Shown here: piece by piece, positions 1-8,078 of the stretch
Numbering within the stretch: position 1 is the first letter of the stretch
How the letters are laid out: each line of letters begins with the position of its first letter
Assembly (NCBI GenBank): GCA_024711155.1
Contig: JANJTK010000230.1
Span: 1 to 63,630, forward strand
Direction: 5' to 3'
Source of the DNA: Burkholderiaceae bacterium
GTDB taxonomy: Bacteria; Pseudomonadota; Gammaproteobacteria; Burkholderiales; Burkholderiaceae_E
Length of the DNA stretch: 63,630 bases
Translations under genes and position numbers: made by a program
Notes under the pieces: model-generated
What the model was told of the DNA's origin: nothing
What the model saw: only the letters and a program-made list of their open reading frames with translations
The model's database searches: none

Positions 1-1075
1 CGACCTCGCGTTGCGCGTGCCGCAGGTCGCGGGCGACGACGCGGTGCTGCTGCGCAGCGCCGCGCTGCTTCTGCTGGTCGTGTTCTGCGTGAAAGCGGCG
101 CTGCTGCCGCTCTACTTCTGGCTGCCGGAGACCTACGGCGCGGCGACCGCGCCGGTGGCGGCGTTGTTCGCGATCATGACCAAGGTCGGCGTCTACGCGA
201 TCGCGCGGGTCTACACGCTGGTGTTCGGCGAGGCGGCGGGCGCCGCAGCGCAGGTCGCGTGGCCCTGGCTGCCGCTGCTCGCGCTCGCCACGCTGGCGCT
301 CGGCGCGGTCGGGGCGCTGGCGGCGACGCGGCTGCGCGGACTGGTCGCGTATCTCGTCGTCGGTTCCGCCGGCACGCTGCTGCTCGCGCTCGGCCTCGGC
401 AGCGCCGGCACCGTGGCCGCGGGACTCTTCTACCTCGTCCACAGCACGCTGACCGCGGCGGCGCTGTTCCTGATCGTCGATCGCGTGTCGGCCCTGCGCG
501 GCGATCACTCGGACCGGCTGCAGCCGGCCGCTCCCTGCGGCCCGACGGCAGCGGCAGGGGCGGCGTTCTTCTTCTGCGCCGTCGCCGCCGCCGGGCTGCC
601 GCCGCTGACGGGCTTCCTCGGCAAGGCGCTGCTGCTCGACGCGGCGCTGGAGTCCGGGCTCGCAGTCGCCACCTGGGCGGTCGTCCTCGCGGCCGGACTC
701 GCGACGCTCGTCGCGCTGGCGCGCGCCGGCAGCACGCTGTTCTGGCGCGTCCCGGCGCCGCGGGCCGCGGAAGCGCTCGCGCCGGCCGGCGCGGGCTCCA
801 CCACAGGCGCCAGCGCGGGCGTCGGTGCGCCGCCGCGCCCCGCGGCGCCCGCGAGCGCCGGACAGCTGGCGGCGATCGGCCTGCTGATCGCCGCGATCGC
901 CGCGGCGACGCTGCGCGCGGGGCCCTTGCACGCTTACACGACAGCCACGGCCGCGCAATTGTTCGATCGCTCCGGCTACGTCGACGCGGTCCTCGGCGCG
1001 CGCCCGGTGCCGCCCGCCTTCGACGTGCGCAAGGAGATGCGCGAGCGCGGCGACGCGAAGGGGGGCAAGCCGTGA
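1..1075 (+). CDS. mrpD: Mrp-type cation/H+ antiporter subunit D, 5' end cut by window edge
   Basis: About 357 residues are visible. The reading frame is open to the first base, so the N-terminal part (about 150-200 residues by family size) lies outside. It is a NuoN/NuoM-like polytopic membrane protein (Proton_antipo_M family). Visible family landmarks are the Lys in FCVKAALLPLYFWLP, the Lys in TKVGVYA and the GLPPLTGFLGK segment, which are the charged residues of the proton path. A Gly/Ala/Pro-rich loop comes before the last membrane helix. The stop overlaps the GTG of the next gene. Subunits E, F and G follow directly, which separates this from complex I. It would act in the inner membrane, exporting Na+ or K+ in exchange for protons. 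Confidence 0.9.
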   Translation, partial: DLALRVPQVAGDDAVLLRSAALLLLVVFCVKAALLPLYFWLPETYGAATAPVAALFAIMTKVGVYAIARVYTLVFGEAAGAAAQVAWPWLPLLALATLALGAVGALAATRLRGLVAYLVVGSAGTLLLALGLGSAGTVAAGLFYLVHSTLTAAALFLIVDRVSALRGDHSDRLQPAAPCGPTAAAGAAFFFCAVAAAGLPPLTGFLGKALLLDAALESGLAVATWAVVLAAGLATLVALARAGSTLFWRVPAPRAAEALAPAGAGSTTGASAGVGAPPRPAAPASAGQLAAIGLLIAAIAAATLRAGPLHAYTTATAAQLFDRSGYVDAVLGARPVPPAFDVRKEMRERGDAKGGKP

Positions 1076-1584
1076 GATCCCTCGTCCCCGCACCGCTCGC
1101 AAGCGCCACGCTGTTCGCGGCCTGGCTGATGCTCAACCAGTCCGCGTCGCCGGGCAATCTCGTCCTCGCGGCACTGTTCGCGCTCGCGCTGCCGCACCTG
1201 CTGCGCGCATTCCGGGTCGACCCGCCGCGACTGCGCAGGCCGGCGGTCGCCGCGCGGCTCGCGCTGCGCGTGCTGGGCGACATCGTGGTCGCCAACCTCG
1301 AGGTGGCGCTGCGAATCCTCGGACCCGAGGCGCGGCTGAGATCCGGTTTCGTCCGGGTGCCGCTGTCGATCCGCGATCCGCACGGCATCGTGGCGCTCGC
1401 CGGCATCGTCACGCTGACGCCCGGCACGCTGTCGGCCGACTTCATGGGGCACCTGAGCGCCGACCCGGGCGGCGACCGTCCGCACCTGCTGGTGCACGCG
1501 CTCGACGTGGCCGACGAGCGCGAACTGGTCGAGTCGATCAAGCGCCGCTACGAGGCGCCGCTGATGGAGATCTTCGGGCCGTGA
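1072..1584 (+). CDS. mrpE: Mrp-type cation/H+ antiporter subunit E
   Basis: 170 residues from a GTG that overlaps the mrpD stop (GTGA). This is a small membrane protein with hydrophobic stretches in the first 50 residues, followed by a soluble domain with the MrpE-type pattern VPLSIRDPHGIVALAGIVTLTPGT and a C-terminal half ending in HALDVADERELVESIKRRYE. In this family E is a non-catalytic, assembly-linked subunit of the hetero-oligomeric antiporter. Its position between D and F is the canonical operon order. The start is inferred from coupling; no ATG is available nearby. Confidence 0.9.
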   Translation: MRSLVPAPLASATLFAAWLMLNQSASPGNLVLAALFALALPHLLRAFRVDPPRLRRPAVAARLALRVLGDIVVANLEVALRILGPEARLRSGFVRVPLSIRDPHGIVALAGIVTLTPGTLSADFMGHLSADPGGDRPHLLVHALDVADERELVESIKRRYEAPLMEIFGP

Positions 1585-1850
1585 CCGCCGCCGTGCTCCC
1601 CTTCGTCATCGGCGCATTCGCGCTGGCCATGCTGCTCGCGGCGTGGCGGCTGCTGCGCGGTCCGTCGCTGCCCGATCGGATCCTCGCGCTCGACACGCTC
1701 TACATCGACTCGCTCGCGCTGCTGGTGCTGGTGGGCGTGTATCGCGACACGCCGCTGTACTTCGAGGCCGCGCTCGTGATCAGCATGCTCGGTTTCGTCG
1801 GCACCGTGGTGCTGTCGAAGTACCTGATGCGCGGCGACATCGCGGAGTAG
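1581..1850 (+). CDS. mrpF: Mrp-type cation/H+ antiporter subunit F
   Basis: 89 residues starting at a GTG that overlaps the mrpE stop (GTGA). Three hydrophobic segments are predicted by eye. The loop RLLRGPSLPDRILALDTL, with its conserved Arg, Pro and Asp residues, is typical of MrpF/PhaF. It is a small integral subunit of the antiporter complex. The gene ends in TAG, one of several natural TAG stops in this window. Confidence 0.9.
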   Translation: MTAAVLPFVIGAFALAMLLAAWRLLRGPSLPDRILALDTLYIDSLALLVLVGVYRDTPLYFEAALVISMLGFVGTVVLSKYLMRGDIAE

Positions 1851-1855
1851 CGGAC

Positions 1856-2236
1856 GTGGCGCCGGTGAACACCCTGCCGATCTGGCTCGACGCGCTCCTT
1901 GCGGCGCTGCTGCTGGCCGGCGCGTTCTTCGCGCTGGTCGGCTCGTGGGGGCTGGTGAAGCTGTCCGGCTTCCTGCGCCGCCTGCACGGCCCGACCAAGG
2001 CGACCACGCTGGGGGTCGGCTGCGTGCTGATCGTCTCGTCCGCGTGGTTCACGTTCGCGCGCGGCACGCCCAGCGTTCACGAACTCCTGATCACGCTGTT
2101 CCTGTTCCTGACCGCGCCGGTCTCGGCGCACCTGCTGGTCAAGGCGGCGATGAAGCGCGACCCGTCGCTGCGCCCGGACCCGCCGCTCACGAAAACTTCG
2201 AAAAGTCCGGCTTCCGCTTCTCGAGAAACGCGCTGA
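1856..2236 (+). CDS. mrpG: Mrp-type cation/H+ antiporter subunit G
   Basis: 126 residues from GTG 1856, chosen because GGAG lies 8 nt upstream; GTG 1865 is an alternative. Three membrane segments and the family motif GSWGLVKLSGFLRRLHGPTK are present, so this is the last subunit of the D-E-F-G run. The final ~17 residues are polar, rich in Ser/Lys/Arg, and lie in DNA shared with the end of the converging crotonase gene. That tail is probably a by-product of the overlap rather than a conserved part of MrpG. Confidence 0.9.
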   Translation: MAPVNTLPIWLDALLAALLLAGAFFALVGSWGLVKLSGFLRRLHGPTKATTLGVGCVLIVSSAWFTFARGTPSVHELLITLFLFLTAPVSAHLLVKAAMKRDPSLRPDPPLTKTSKSPASASRETR

Positions 2237-2951
2237 ACGCCTCGCGCGCCTCGGGACTGCCCAGCATCGCGCGCAGCTCGACCGCCTCGTCGCGCATCCG
2301 CTCCAGCGTGCGCTCGGCGATGCCCTGCTTGAGCAGCCGCTTCGTGACGCGCAGCGCCGACGCGGGCATCCGCGCGAGCTTGCGAGCCTGCGCCAGCGCA
2401 TGGTCGATGACCTGCGCCGCCGGCAGCACGGCGGTGACGAGACCGATCTCGCGCGCCTCGTCGGCGCCGAAGGGCTCGCCGAGCATCAGCTTCTCGGCCG
2501 CGCGCTGGTGGCCGACCAGCATCGGCAGCAGCAGGCTCGAGCCGGCCTCGGGGCAGATGCCGAGCTGCGCGAACGGCAGCGCAAAGCGCGCGTTGTCGCC
2601 CGCGTAGACGAGGTCGCAGTGCAACAGCATGGTCGTGCCGACGCCGACCGCGGGGCCGGCGACCGCGGCGATCAGCGGCTTGGTGCTGGTCGGCAGCGCA
2701 CGCAGGAACTGGAACACCGGCGCGTCCTCGCTCGACGGCGGGTGGTTCAGGAAGTCGTCGAGGTCGTTGCCGGCGGCGAACACCTCGGCGGTGCCGTGGA
2801 TCACGGTGCAGCGCACCGCCGGATCGGCGTCGCTGGCGCGCAGCGCGTCGGCCATCGCCTGGTACATCGGCGCCGTCAGCGCGTTCTTCTTGGCCAGGCG
2901 GTTCATCGCGATCGTCGCGACGCCGTCCTCGACGCGGGTCAGCACATCCAT
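2187..2951 (-). CDS. crotonase-family protein, probably delta3-delta2-enoyl-CoA isomerase-like
   Basis: 254 residues; the ATG has AGGAG upstream. The crotonase fold is shown by the oxyanion-hole segments FAAGNDLDDF and GPAVGVGTTMLLHCD. The two catalytic glutamates of true enoyl-CoA hydratases are not in their usual places: GGGxEL is GVGTTM, and the PE of the second motif is PF. A Glu occurs instead in LGICPEAGSS, the arrangement seen in ECI2/PECI-type enoyl-CoA isomerases. It would therefore move double bonds during oxidation of unsaturated fatty acids (inference). It is the last gene of the fatty-acid oxidation operon, 40 bp after the hydrolase. A plain 'enoyl-CoA hydratase' label is the likely automatic call. 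Confidence 0.85.
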   Translation of the reverse strand: MDVLTRVEDGVATIAMNRLAKKNALTAPMYQAMADALRASDADPAVRCTVIHGTAEVFAAGNDLDDFLNHPPSSEDAPVFQFLRALPTSTKPLIAAVAGPAVGVGTTMLLHCDLVYAGDNARFALPFAQLGICPEAGSSLLLPMLVGHQRAAEKLMLGEPFGADEAREIGLVTAVLPAAQVIDHALAQARKLARMPASALRVTKRLLKQGIAERTLERMRDEAVELRAMLGSPEAREAFSAFLEKRKPDFSKFS

Positions 2952-2991
2952 CTGCGGTTCTCCTGGGGTTCCCTGGTCTTCGTCATGTTCG

Positions 2992-3870
2992 TCAGCGGGC
3001 GGCCGCGCCGGGCGGCGCGGCGTCCGTGCGCGCCAGCAGCCAGTCCGCAGCGACCGGCCAGAGCGTATCGCGATAGCGCTTGCGGAAGAAACCGACGTGG
3101 CCGATCGGGCCACCCGCGTCGGCCGGCGACAGCCGGCGCGACTCGCGCGCGACGCCGCTCAGGTGCGAATGCAGCGCGTCGACGTTGGCCTGCGGCATCA
3201 TCGCGTCATCGGTGAAGGCAAGCGACAGCAGGTCGAAGCGCGCCCGCGCGTAGGCATCGCGCGCGCCCGGCTCGACGCCGACCAGGTAATCCTCGTGCAG
3301 GCACCAGCGCCGCCACTGGTGCATCACACCGGAGGGCAGGTCGCCCAGCAACCGCAGCCGGCGCCCCGGGAAGTAGCCCGCGAGCCGGGCCGACAGCGGC
3401 GCCGCACCGTGCAGCATCAGCAGCATCATCGGCCGCATGCGCGGCGAGAGCCGGCCCCAGTAGCCGCTCCCTCCGGCCACCGCGACCAGCGCCCGCACCG
3501 ATGTCGCCGACGGCAGCAGCGCGACCAGCTGCGAGCCCAGGCTGTGCCCGACGACGAACAGCGGGCGCCCGGCGGCCTGCTCGCGCGCCGCCGCGACGAC
3601 GGTCTCGAAGTCCAGCCGCAGCCAGTCGTCGATCGTCGCGCGATAGCCGCGCAACGAGCGCGGCGCGGCGTGGCCGACGCCGCGAAAGTCGAAGGTCAGC
3701 GCCGAGAGCCCGCGCTCGGCGAGCCCGAGCGCGAAGTCGCGATAGAAATCCTGCGGCACCGCGAGCGCCGGCGCCACCACCACCACCGCGCGCGGCTGCG
3801 GCGCGTCGAAGCGGAGCGCCACGACGGCCGAGCCGTCCGGGGCGCGCAGCTCGACGCGTTCGCCCGTCAC
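2992..3870 (-). CDS. alpha/beta hydrolase (COG4757-like)
   Basis: 292 residues from a GTG start. The nucleophile elbow GHSLG places the catalytic Ser at about 110. Asp at 221/222 (FTDDAMM) and His258 (GHVGFF) are good candidates for the rest of the triad. The segment FDFRGVGHA is typical of serine hydrolases. There is no signal peptide, so it is probably cytoplasmic. It lies 33 bp after fadA and 40 bp before the isomerase-like gene, so it probably hydrolyses an acyl ester or thioester linked to lipid turnover. The substrate cannot be read from the sequence. Confidence 0.8.
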   Translation of the reverse strand: MTGERVELRAPDGSAVVALRFDAPQPRAVVVVAPALAVPQDFYRDFALGLAERGLSALTFDFRGVGHAAPRSLRGYRATIDDWLRLDFETVVAAAREQAAGRPLFVVGHSLGSQLVALLPSATSVRALVAVAGGSGYWGRLSPRMRPMMLLMLHGAAPLSARLAGYFPGRRLRLLGDLPSGVMHQWRRWCLHEDYLVGVEPGARDAYARARFDLLSLAFTDDAMMPQANVDALHSHLSGVARESRRLSPADAGGPIGHVGFFRKRYRDTLWPVAADWLLARTDAAPPGAAAR

Positions 3871-3903
3871 GAGAGGCCCCGCGCGACGATTCCCGCGCGG
3901 CGC

Positions 3904-5133
3904 TCAGACCCGCTCGAAGATCCCGGCCGCCCCCATGCCGGTGCCGACGCACATCGTCACCATGCCGTAGCGAAGCTGGCGCCGGCGCAGCGCGTGCACG
4001 ACGGTCGCCGCCCGGATCGCGCCGGTGGCGCCGAGCGGGTGCCCGAGCGCGATCGCGCCGCCCATCGGGTTGACGACCTCCGGGTTCAGCCCGAGGTCGC
4101 CGATCACCGCGAGCGCCTGCGCCGCGAACGCCTCGTTGAGCTCGATCCAGCCCATGTCGTCGAGCTTCAGCCCGGCCGTGCGCAGCGCCGCCGGGATCGC
4201 CTCCTTCGGGCCGATCCCCATGATCTTCGGCGGCACGCCGCGCACCGAGAACGACACGAAGCGCGCCAGCGGCGTCAGGCCGAACTGCTTCAGCATCCGC
4301 TCCGAGACCAGGATCAGCGCGCCCGCGCCGTCCGAGGTCTGCGAACTGTTGCCGGCGGTGACGCTGCCCATGCCGGTCGGCTTGCCGCCCGGGTCGCGCG
4401 CGGCGGCGAACACCGCCCGCAGCTTCGCGAGCGCCTCGAGCGTCGTGTCCGCGCGCGGACCTTCGTCGAGCGCGACGCGGCGCGTGCGCACGTCGATCTC
4501 CCGGCTGCCCAGGTTCGGGAAGCGCTCGACGACCTCGATCGGCGTGATCTCGTCGGCGAACTCGCCCGCCTGCTGCGCGGCGATCGCCTTGCGGTGCGAG
4601 GCGAGCGCGAACTCGTCCTGCGCCTCGCGCGACACCTTCCACTGCTGCGCGACCTTCTCGGCCGTGAGCCCCATGCCGTACGCGATCCCGACGTTCTCGT
4701 CGTTATCGAACACATGCGGGTTGATCGAGGGCTTGTTGCCCATCATCGGCACCATGCTCATCGACTCGGTGCCGGCGGCGATCATCACGTCGGCCTCGCC
4801 GACGCGGATGCGGTCGGCTGCCATCGCGACCGCCGTCAGGCCGGACGCGCAGAAGCGGTTGACGGTGACCCCGCCGACGGTGTCGGGCAGCCCGGCCAGC
4901 AGCGCGCCGATGCGCGCCACGTTGAGCCCCTGTTCGGCCTCCGGAATCGCGCAGCCGACGATCGCATCCTCGATCGTCTTCGGGTCGAGCGCCGGGACCT
5001 GCGCCAGCGCCGCGCGGATCGCGTGCACCAGCAGGTCGTCGGGCCGCACGTTGCGCAGCGCGCCCTTGGGCGCCTTGCCGATCGGCGTGCGCGTCGCCGC
5101 GACGATGTACGCGTCCTGAACTTGCTTGCTCAT
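3904..5133 (-). CDS. fadA: acetyl-CoA C-acyltransferase (3-ketoacyl-CoA thiolase)
   Basis: 409 residues, full thiolase length. Active-site residues are visible: Cys95 in NRFCASGLTA (acylated nucleophile), His365 in GHPLGATGA and Cys395 in CVGTGMGAAG. It cleaves 3-ketoacyl-CoA to acetyl-CoA and a shortened acyl-CoA, the last step of each beta-oxidation round, in the cytoplasm. It lies 20 bp downstream of the fadN-type gene, the order seen in the Bacillus subtilis fadN-fadA-fadE operon, which suggests the two work as a pair. A role in ketoacid catabolism is possible but less likely given the neighbours. Confidence 0.93.
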   Translation of the reverse strand: MSKQVQDAYIVAATRTPIGKAPKGALRNVRPDDLLVHAIRAALAQVPALDPKTIEDAIVGCAIPEAEQGLNVARIGALLAGLPDTVGGVTVNRFCASGLTAVAMAADRIRVGEADVMIAAGTESMSMVPMMGNKPSINPHVFDNDENVGIAYGMGLTAEKVAQQWKVSREAQDEFALASHRKAIAAQQAGEFADEITPIEVVERFPNLGSREIDVRTRRVALDEGPRADTTLEALAKLRAVFAAARDPGGKPTGMGSVTAGNSSQTSDGAGALILVSERMLKQFGLTPLARFVSFSVRGVPPKIMGIGPKEAIPAALRTAGLKLDDMGWIELNEAFAAQALAVIGDLGLNPEVVNPMGGAIALGHPLGATGAIRAATVVHALRRRQLRYGMVTMCVGTGMGAAGIFERV

Positions 5134-5153
5134 CGTGAACTCCCCCGATTCGA

Positions 5154-7562
5154 TCAGTTGCGCACCGGCTTGCCGGTCTGCAGCATTCCCATGACCCGCT
5201 CCTGGGTCTTCGGGTGCTGGATCAGGGCCGTGAAGGCCTTGCGCTCGAGCGCCATCAGCCATTCCTCGTCGACCACCGAACCGGCCTCGACGTCGCCGCC
5301 GCACATCACCTCGGCGATCGTGCGCCCGAGGTGGTAGTCGTGCGCCGAGATGAAGCCGCCGTCGCGCATGTTCATCATCTGCGAGCTCACCGTCGCGATG
5401 CCGGTGCGCCCGGCCACGCGGATCATCGACTTGCGCGGCGGCCGGTAGCCGGCGTCGCTCATCGCCTTGGCCTCGCGAATCGCCGCGTAGAGCAGCTCCT
5501 GGCGGTGGAACACGACGCGATCGCCCGGCACCAGGTAGCCCATCGACTGCGCCTCGATCGCCGAGCGCGACACCTGCGCGGTGCCGGCCGCGAGCACGTA
5601 CTTCTTCAGGAAGTCGAGCAGGTTCGAGTCGGGCGCCACCGCCTGCTCCTCGGATGCGCGGCGCGCGCCGAACGCGAGTCCGCCACTGCCGGGAATCAGG
5701 CCGACGCCGACCTCGACCAGTCCGATGTAGCTCTCGAGGTGCGCGACGCGGCGCGCACAGTACATGGCCAGTTCGCAGCCACCGCCGAGCGCCATGTTGG
5801 CCACCGCCGCGATCGTCGGCACGTGGGCGTAGCGCAGCCGCAGCATCGCGTCCTGCAATCCCTTCTCGGCCGCTTCGATCGCCGGCACGCCGCCCGACAT
5901 GAACACCGGCAGCATCGCCTGCAGGTCGGCGCCGTACGAGAACGGATCGTCCGGCGACCAGATCACGAGTCCCTTGTAGTCGCGCTCCGCCAGTTCGACC
6001 GCCTTGAGCAGGCCGGCGATGACGCCGGGGCCGATCGCGTGGACCTTGCTGCGGATCGACGCGACCAGCACGTCGTCGACGCCGCGCCCGTCGACGGTCC
6101 AGAGCCGGATCGAGTCGTCCTCGTGGATCGTGTGGCCGCCGGTGTGGCCGCTCGGCGCCTGCTCGCCGGCCAGCGTCACCGGGAACAGCTGGCGCTGGTA
6201 GACCGGATGCGCCGCGCGCGGCACGAACTCGCCGCGCGCCGCGGACCACGAACCCTCCGGCTGGTGCACGCCGCCGCGCTGCGCGACCGGCCCTTCGAAC
6301 ACCCACGACGGCAGCGGCACGCTGGCCAGCGCCTGCCCGGCGTCGATGTCGGCCTTGATCCACTCGGCGACCTGCGTCCAGCCGGCTTGCTGCCAGGCCT
6401 CGAACGGGCCTTGCGCCATGCCGAAGCCGAAGCGCATCGCCAGGTCGACGTCGCGGGCGTTGTCGGCGATCTCGCCGAGCTTGCAGGCGGCGTAGTGCCA
6501 CGCGTCGCGCAGCACGGCCCAGACGAAGCGGGCCTGCGGGTTGGTCGACTCGCGCAGCAGCTTCAGGCGCTCGACCGGATCCTTCTTCTTCAGGATTCGC
6601 GCAACCGTCTCGTCGGCCTTCGCGCCGGCCGGCACGTACTCGCCGCTGGCGGGGTCGTAGCGCAGCACCGCCTTGCCGTCCTTGCGGTAGAAGCCCGCGC
6701 GGGTCTTCTGGCCCAGGGCGCCCTTCGCGATCAGCGCCGAGAACGAGGCCGGCGTCCGGTACAGCGCCGCGAACGGGTCGTCCGGCAGCTGGTCCTGCAT
6801 CGTCTTCATCACGTGGCCGACCGTGTCGAGGCCGACCACGTCGACGGTGCGGAAAGTGCCGGACTTCGCGCGTCCGAGCTTTTCGCCGGTCAGGTCGTCG
6901 ACGACGTCGATCGCCAGGCCCGCCTTGTCGGCCTCGGCCACCGTGGCGAACATCCCGAAGGTGCCGAGGCGATTCGCGATGAAGTTCGGCGTGTCCTTCG
7001 CGCGCACGCAGCCCTTGCCGAGCGTCGTCGTCAGGAAGGTCTCGAGCCGGTCGACGATCGCAGGATCGGTGGCCGGCGTCGCGATCAGCTCGACCAGGTG
7101 CATGTAGCGCGGCGGGTTGAAGAAGTGCACGCCGCAGAAGCGCGCCCGCAGCTTCTCGTCGACGCCCTCGGACAGGCGGCCGATCGACAGCCCCGACGTG
7201 TTGGTGGCGAAGATCGCGTGATCGGCGAGCCAGGGCCCGACCTTGCGGTACAGGTCGTGCTTCCAGTCCATCCGCTCGGCGATCGCCTCGATCACCAGGT
7301 CGCAACCGCGCAGCAGCTCGAGGTCGTCGTCGTAGTTGGCCGCCGCGATGCAGGCCGCCAGGTCGGCGTGGCCGAGCGGCGCCGGGTTCAGCTTCTTCAG
7401 GCCCTCGATCGCCCTCAGGACGACGCCGTTCTTCGGCCCCTCCTTCGCCGGCAGGTCGAACAGCACGACGTCGACCTGCGCGTTGGCCAGGTGCGCGGCG
7501 ATCTGCGCTCCCATCACGCCGGCGCCGAGGACGGCGACCTTCTTCACCGTGAAATTCGCCAC
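5154..7562 (-). CDS. fadN: 3-hydroxyacyl-CoA dehydrogenase / enoyl-CoA hydratase, FadN type
   Basis: 802 residues from a GTG start. The order of domains is dehydrogenase first and crotonase last, the reverse of FadB and the same as FadN. The N-terminal NAD-binding motif is VAVLGAGVMGAQ (residues 9-20). The catalytic His is about 146 in GVHFFNPP. The crotonase half carries both catalytic glutamates, in ALGGGCELAMYC and GLVEVGVGLIPGSGG, so hydratase activity is expected. It would convert enoyl-CoA to 3-ketoacyl-CoA for the thiolase encoded just downstream. It starts 4 bp after the DUF2147 gene, so the two are probably co-translated. Confidence 0.92.
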   Translation of the reverse strand: MANFTVKKVAVLGAGVMGAQIAAHLANAQVDVVLFDLPAKEGPKNGVVLRAIEGLKKLNPAPLGHADLAACIAAANYDDDLELLRGCDLVIEAIAERMDWKHDLYRKVGPWLADHAIFATNTSGLSIGRLSEGVDEKLRARFCGVHFFNPPRYMHLVELIATPATDPAIVDRLETFLTTTLGKGCVRAKDTPNFIANRLGTFGMFATVAEADKAGLAIDVVDDLTGEKLGRAKSGTFRTVDVVGLDTVGHVMKTMQDQLPDDPFAALYRTPASFSALIAKGALGQKTRAGFYRKDGKAVLRYDPASGEYVPAGAKADETVARILKKKDPVERLKLLRESTNPQARFVWAVLRDAWHYAACKLGEIADNARDVDLAMRFGFGMAQGPFEAWQQAGWTQVAEWIKADIDAGQALASVPLPSWVFEGPVAQRGGVHQPEGSWSAARGEFVPRAAHPVYQRQLFPVTLAGEQAPSGHTGGHTIHEDDSIRLWTVDGRGVDDVLVASIRSKVHAIGPGVIAGLLKAVELAERDYKGLVIWSPDDPFSYGADLQAMLPVFMSGGVPAIEAAEKGLQDAMLRLRYAHVPTIAAVANMALGGGCELAMYCARRVAHLESYIGLVEVGVGLIPGSGGLAFGARRASEEQAVAPDSNLLDFLKKYVLAAGTAQVSRSAIEAQSMGYLVPGDRVVFHRQELLYAAIREAKAMSDAGYRPPRKSMIRVAGRTGIATVSSQMMNMRDGGFISAHDYHLGRTIAEVMCGGDVEAGSVVDEEWLMALERKAFTALIQHPKTQERVMGMLQTGKPVRN

Positions 7563-7566
7563 TTCG

Positions 7567-8043
7567 TCACTCCTCGCGAAGCCAGGTCTGCGTGCGCCCG
7601 AGCAGCGGCAGCCCGATGTAGCCGCGCACGTCGAGCTTGCGCCCGCCGTCGCTCAGGCGCATCTGGCTGCGGTAGACCTTGCCGTTGTTCGGGTCGAGGA
7701 TGTGCCCGCCGTCGAACAGGTCGGCCTCGGTCGCGTTGCGCTTCAGGCCCTCGAGAATCGTCATGCCGAGCACCGGCTTGTCCTTGCGCGCGTCGGTGCA
7801 CTTGTCGCAGACGGCGTCGGTCTTCTCGGTGAGGATCTTCTCGATCTTCCCGCTCAGCACGCCGTTGTTGTCGACGATGCGGATCAGCGCCTTCGGCTGC
7901 TTCGTCTCGTCGTCGATGTTCTTCCACAGCCCGACCGGCGAAGCGGCCGGCTGCGCCGTCGCGGCGACGGCGGCGAACGCGAGAGCCGCGGCGGCGAGCG
8001 GCGCGGCGACAAGGCGCGCGCGGGAGCGCAGGGTGTTCGTCAT
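7567..8043 (-). CDS. DUF2147 family exported protein
   Basis: 158 residues; the ATG is preceded by GGAGG. There is a cleavable-looking signal peptide (Arg-rich N-terminus, then an Ala/Leu core to about residue 31). The mature part begins SPVGLWKNIDDET, the usual DUF2147 opening, and includes a CDKC pair and the segment DGGHILDPNNGKVYR. The family has no established function. It is probably periplasmic. Its place between an acyl-CoA dehydrogenase and fadN suggests co-expression with fatty-acid use, perhaps as an envelope lipid- or metabolite-binding protein, but that is only inference from context. Confidence 0.85.
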   Translation of the reverse strand: MTNTLRSRARLVAAPLAAAALAFAAVAATAQPAASPVGLWKNIDDETKQPKALIRIVDNNGVLSGKIEKILTEKTDAVCDKCTDARKDKPVLGMTILEGLKRNATEADLFDGGHILDPNNGKVYRSQMRLSDGGRKLDVRGYIGLPLLGRTQTWLREE

Positions 8044-8078
8044 GACGGTTTCCTCCGTGTCGGATGCGTGGACAGGCT

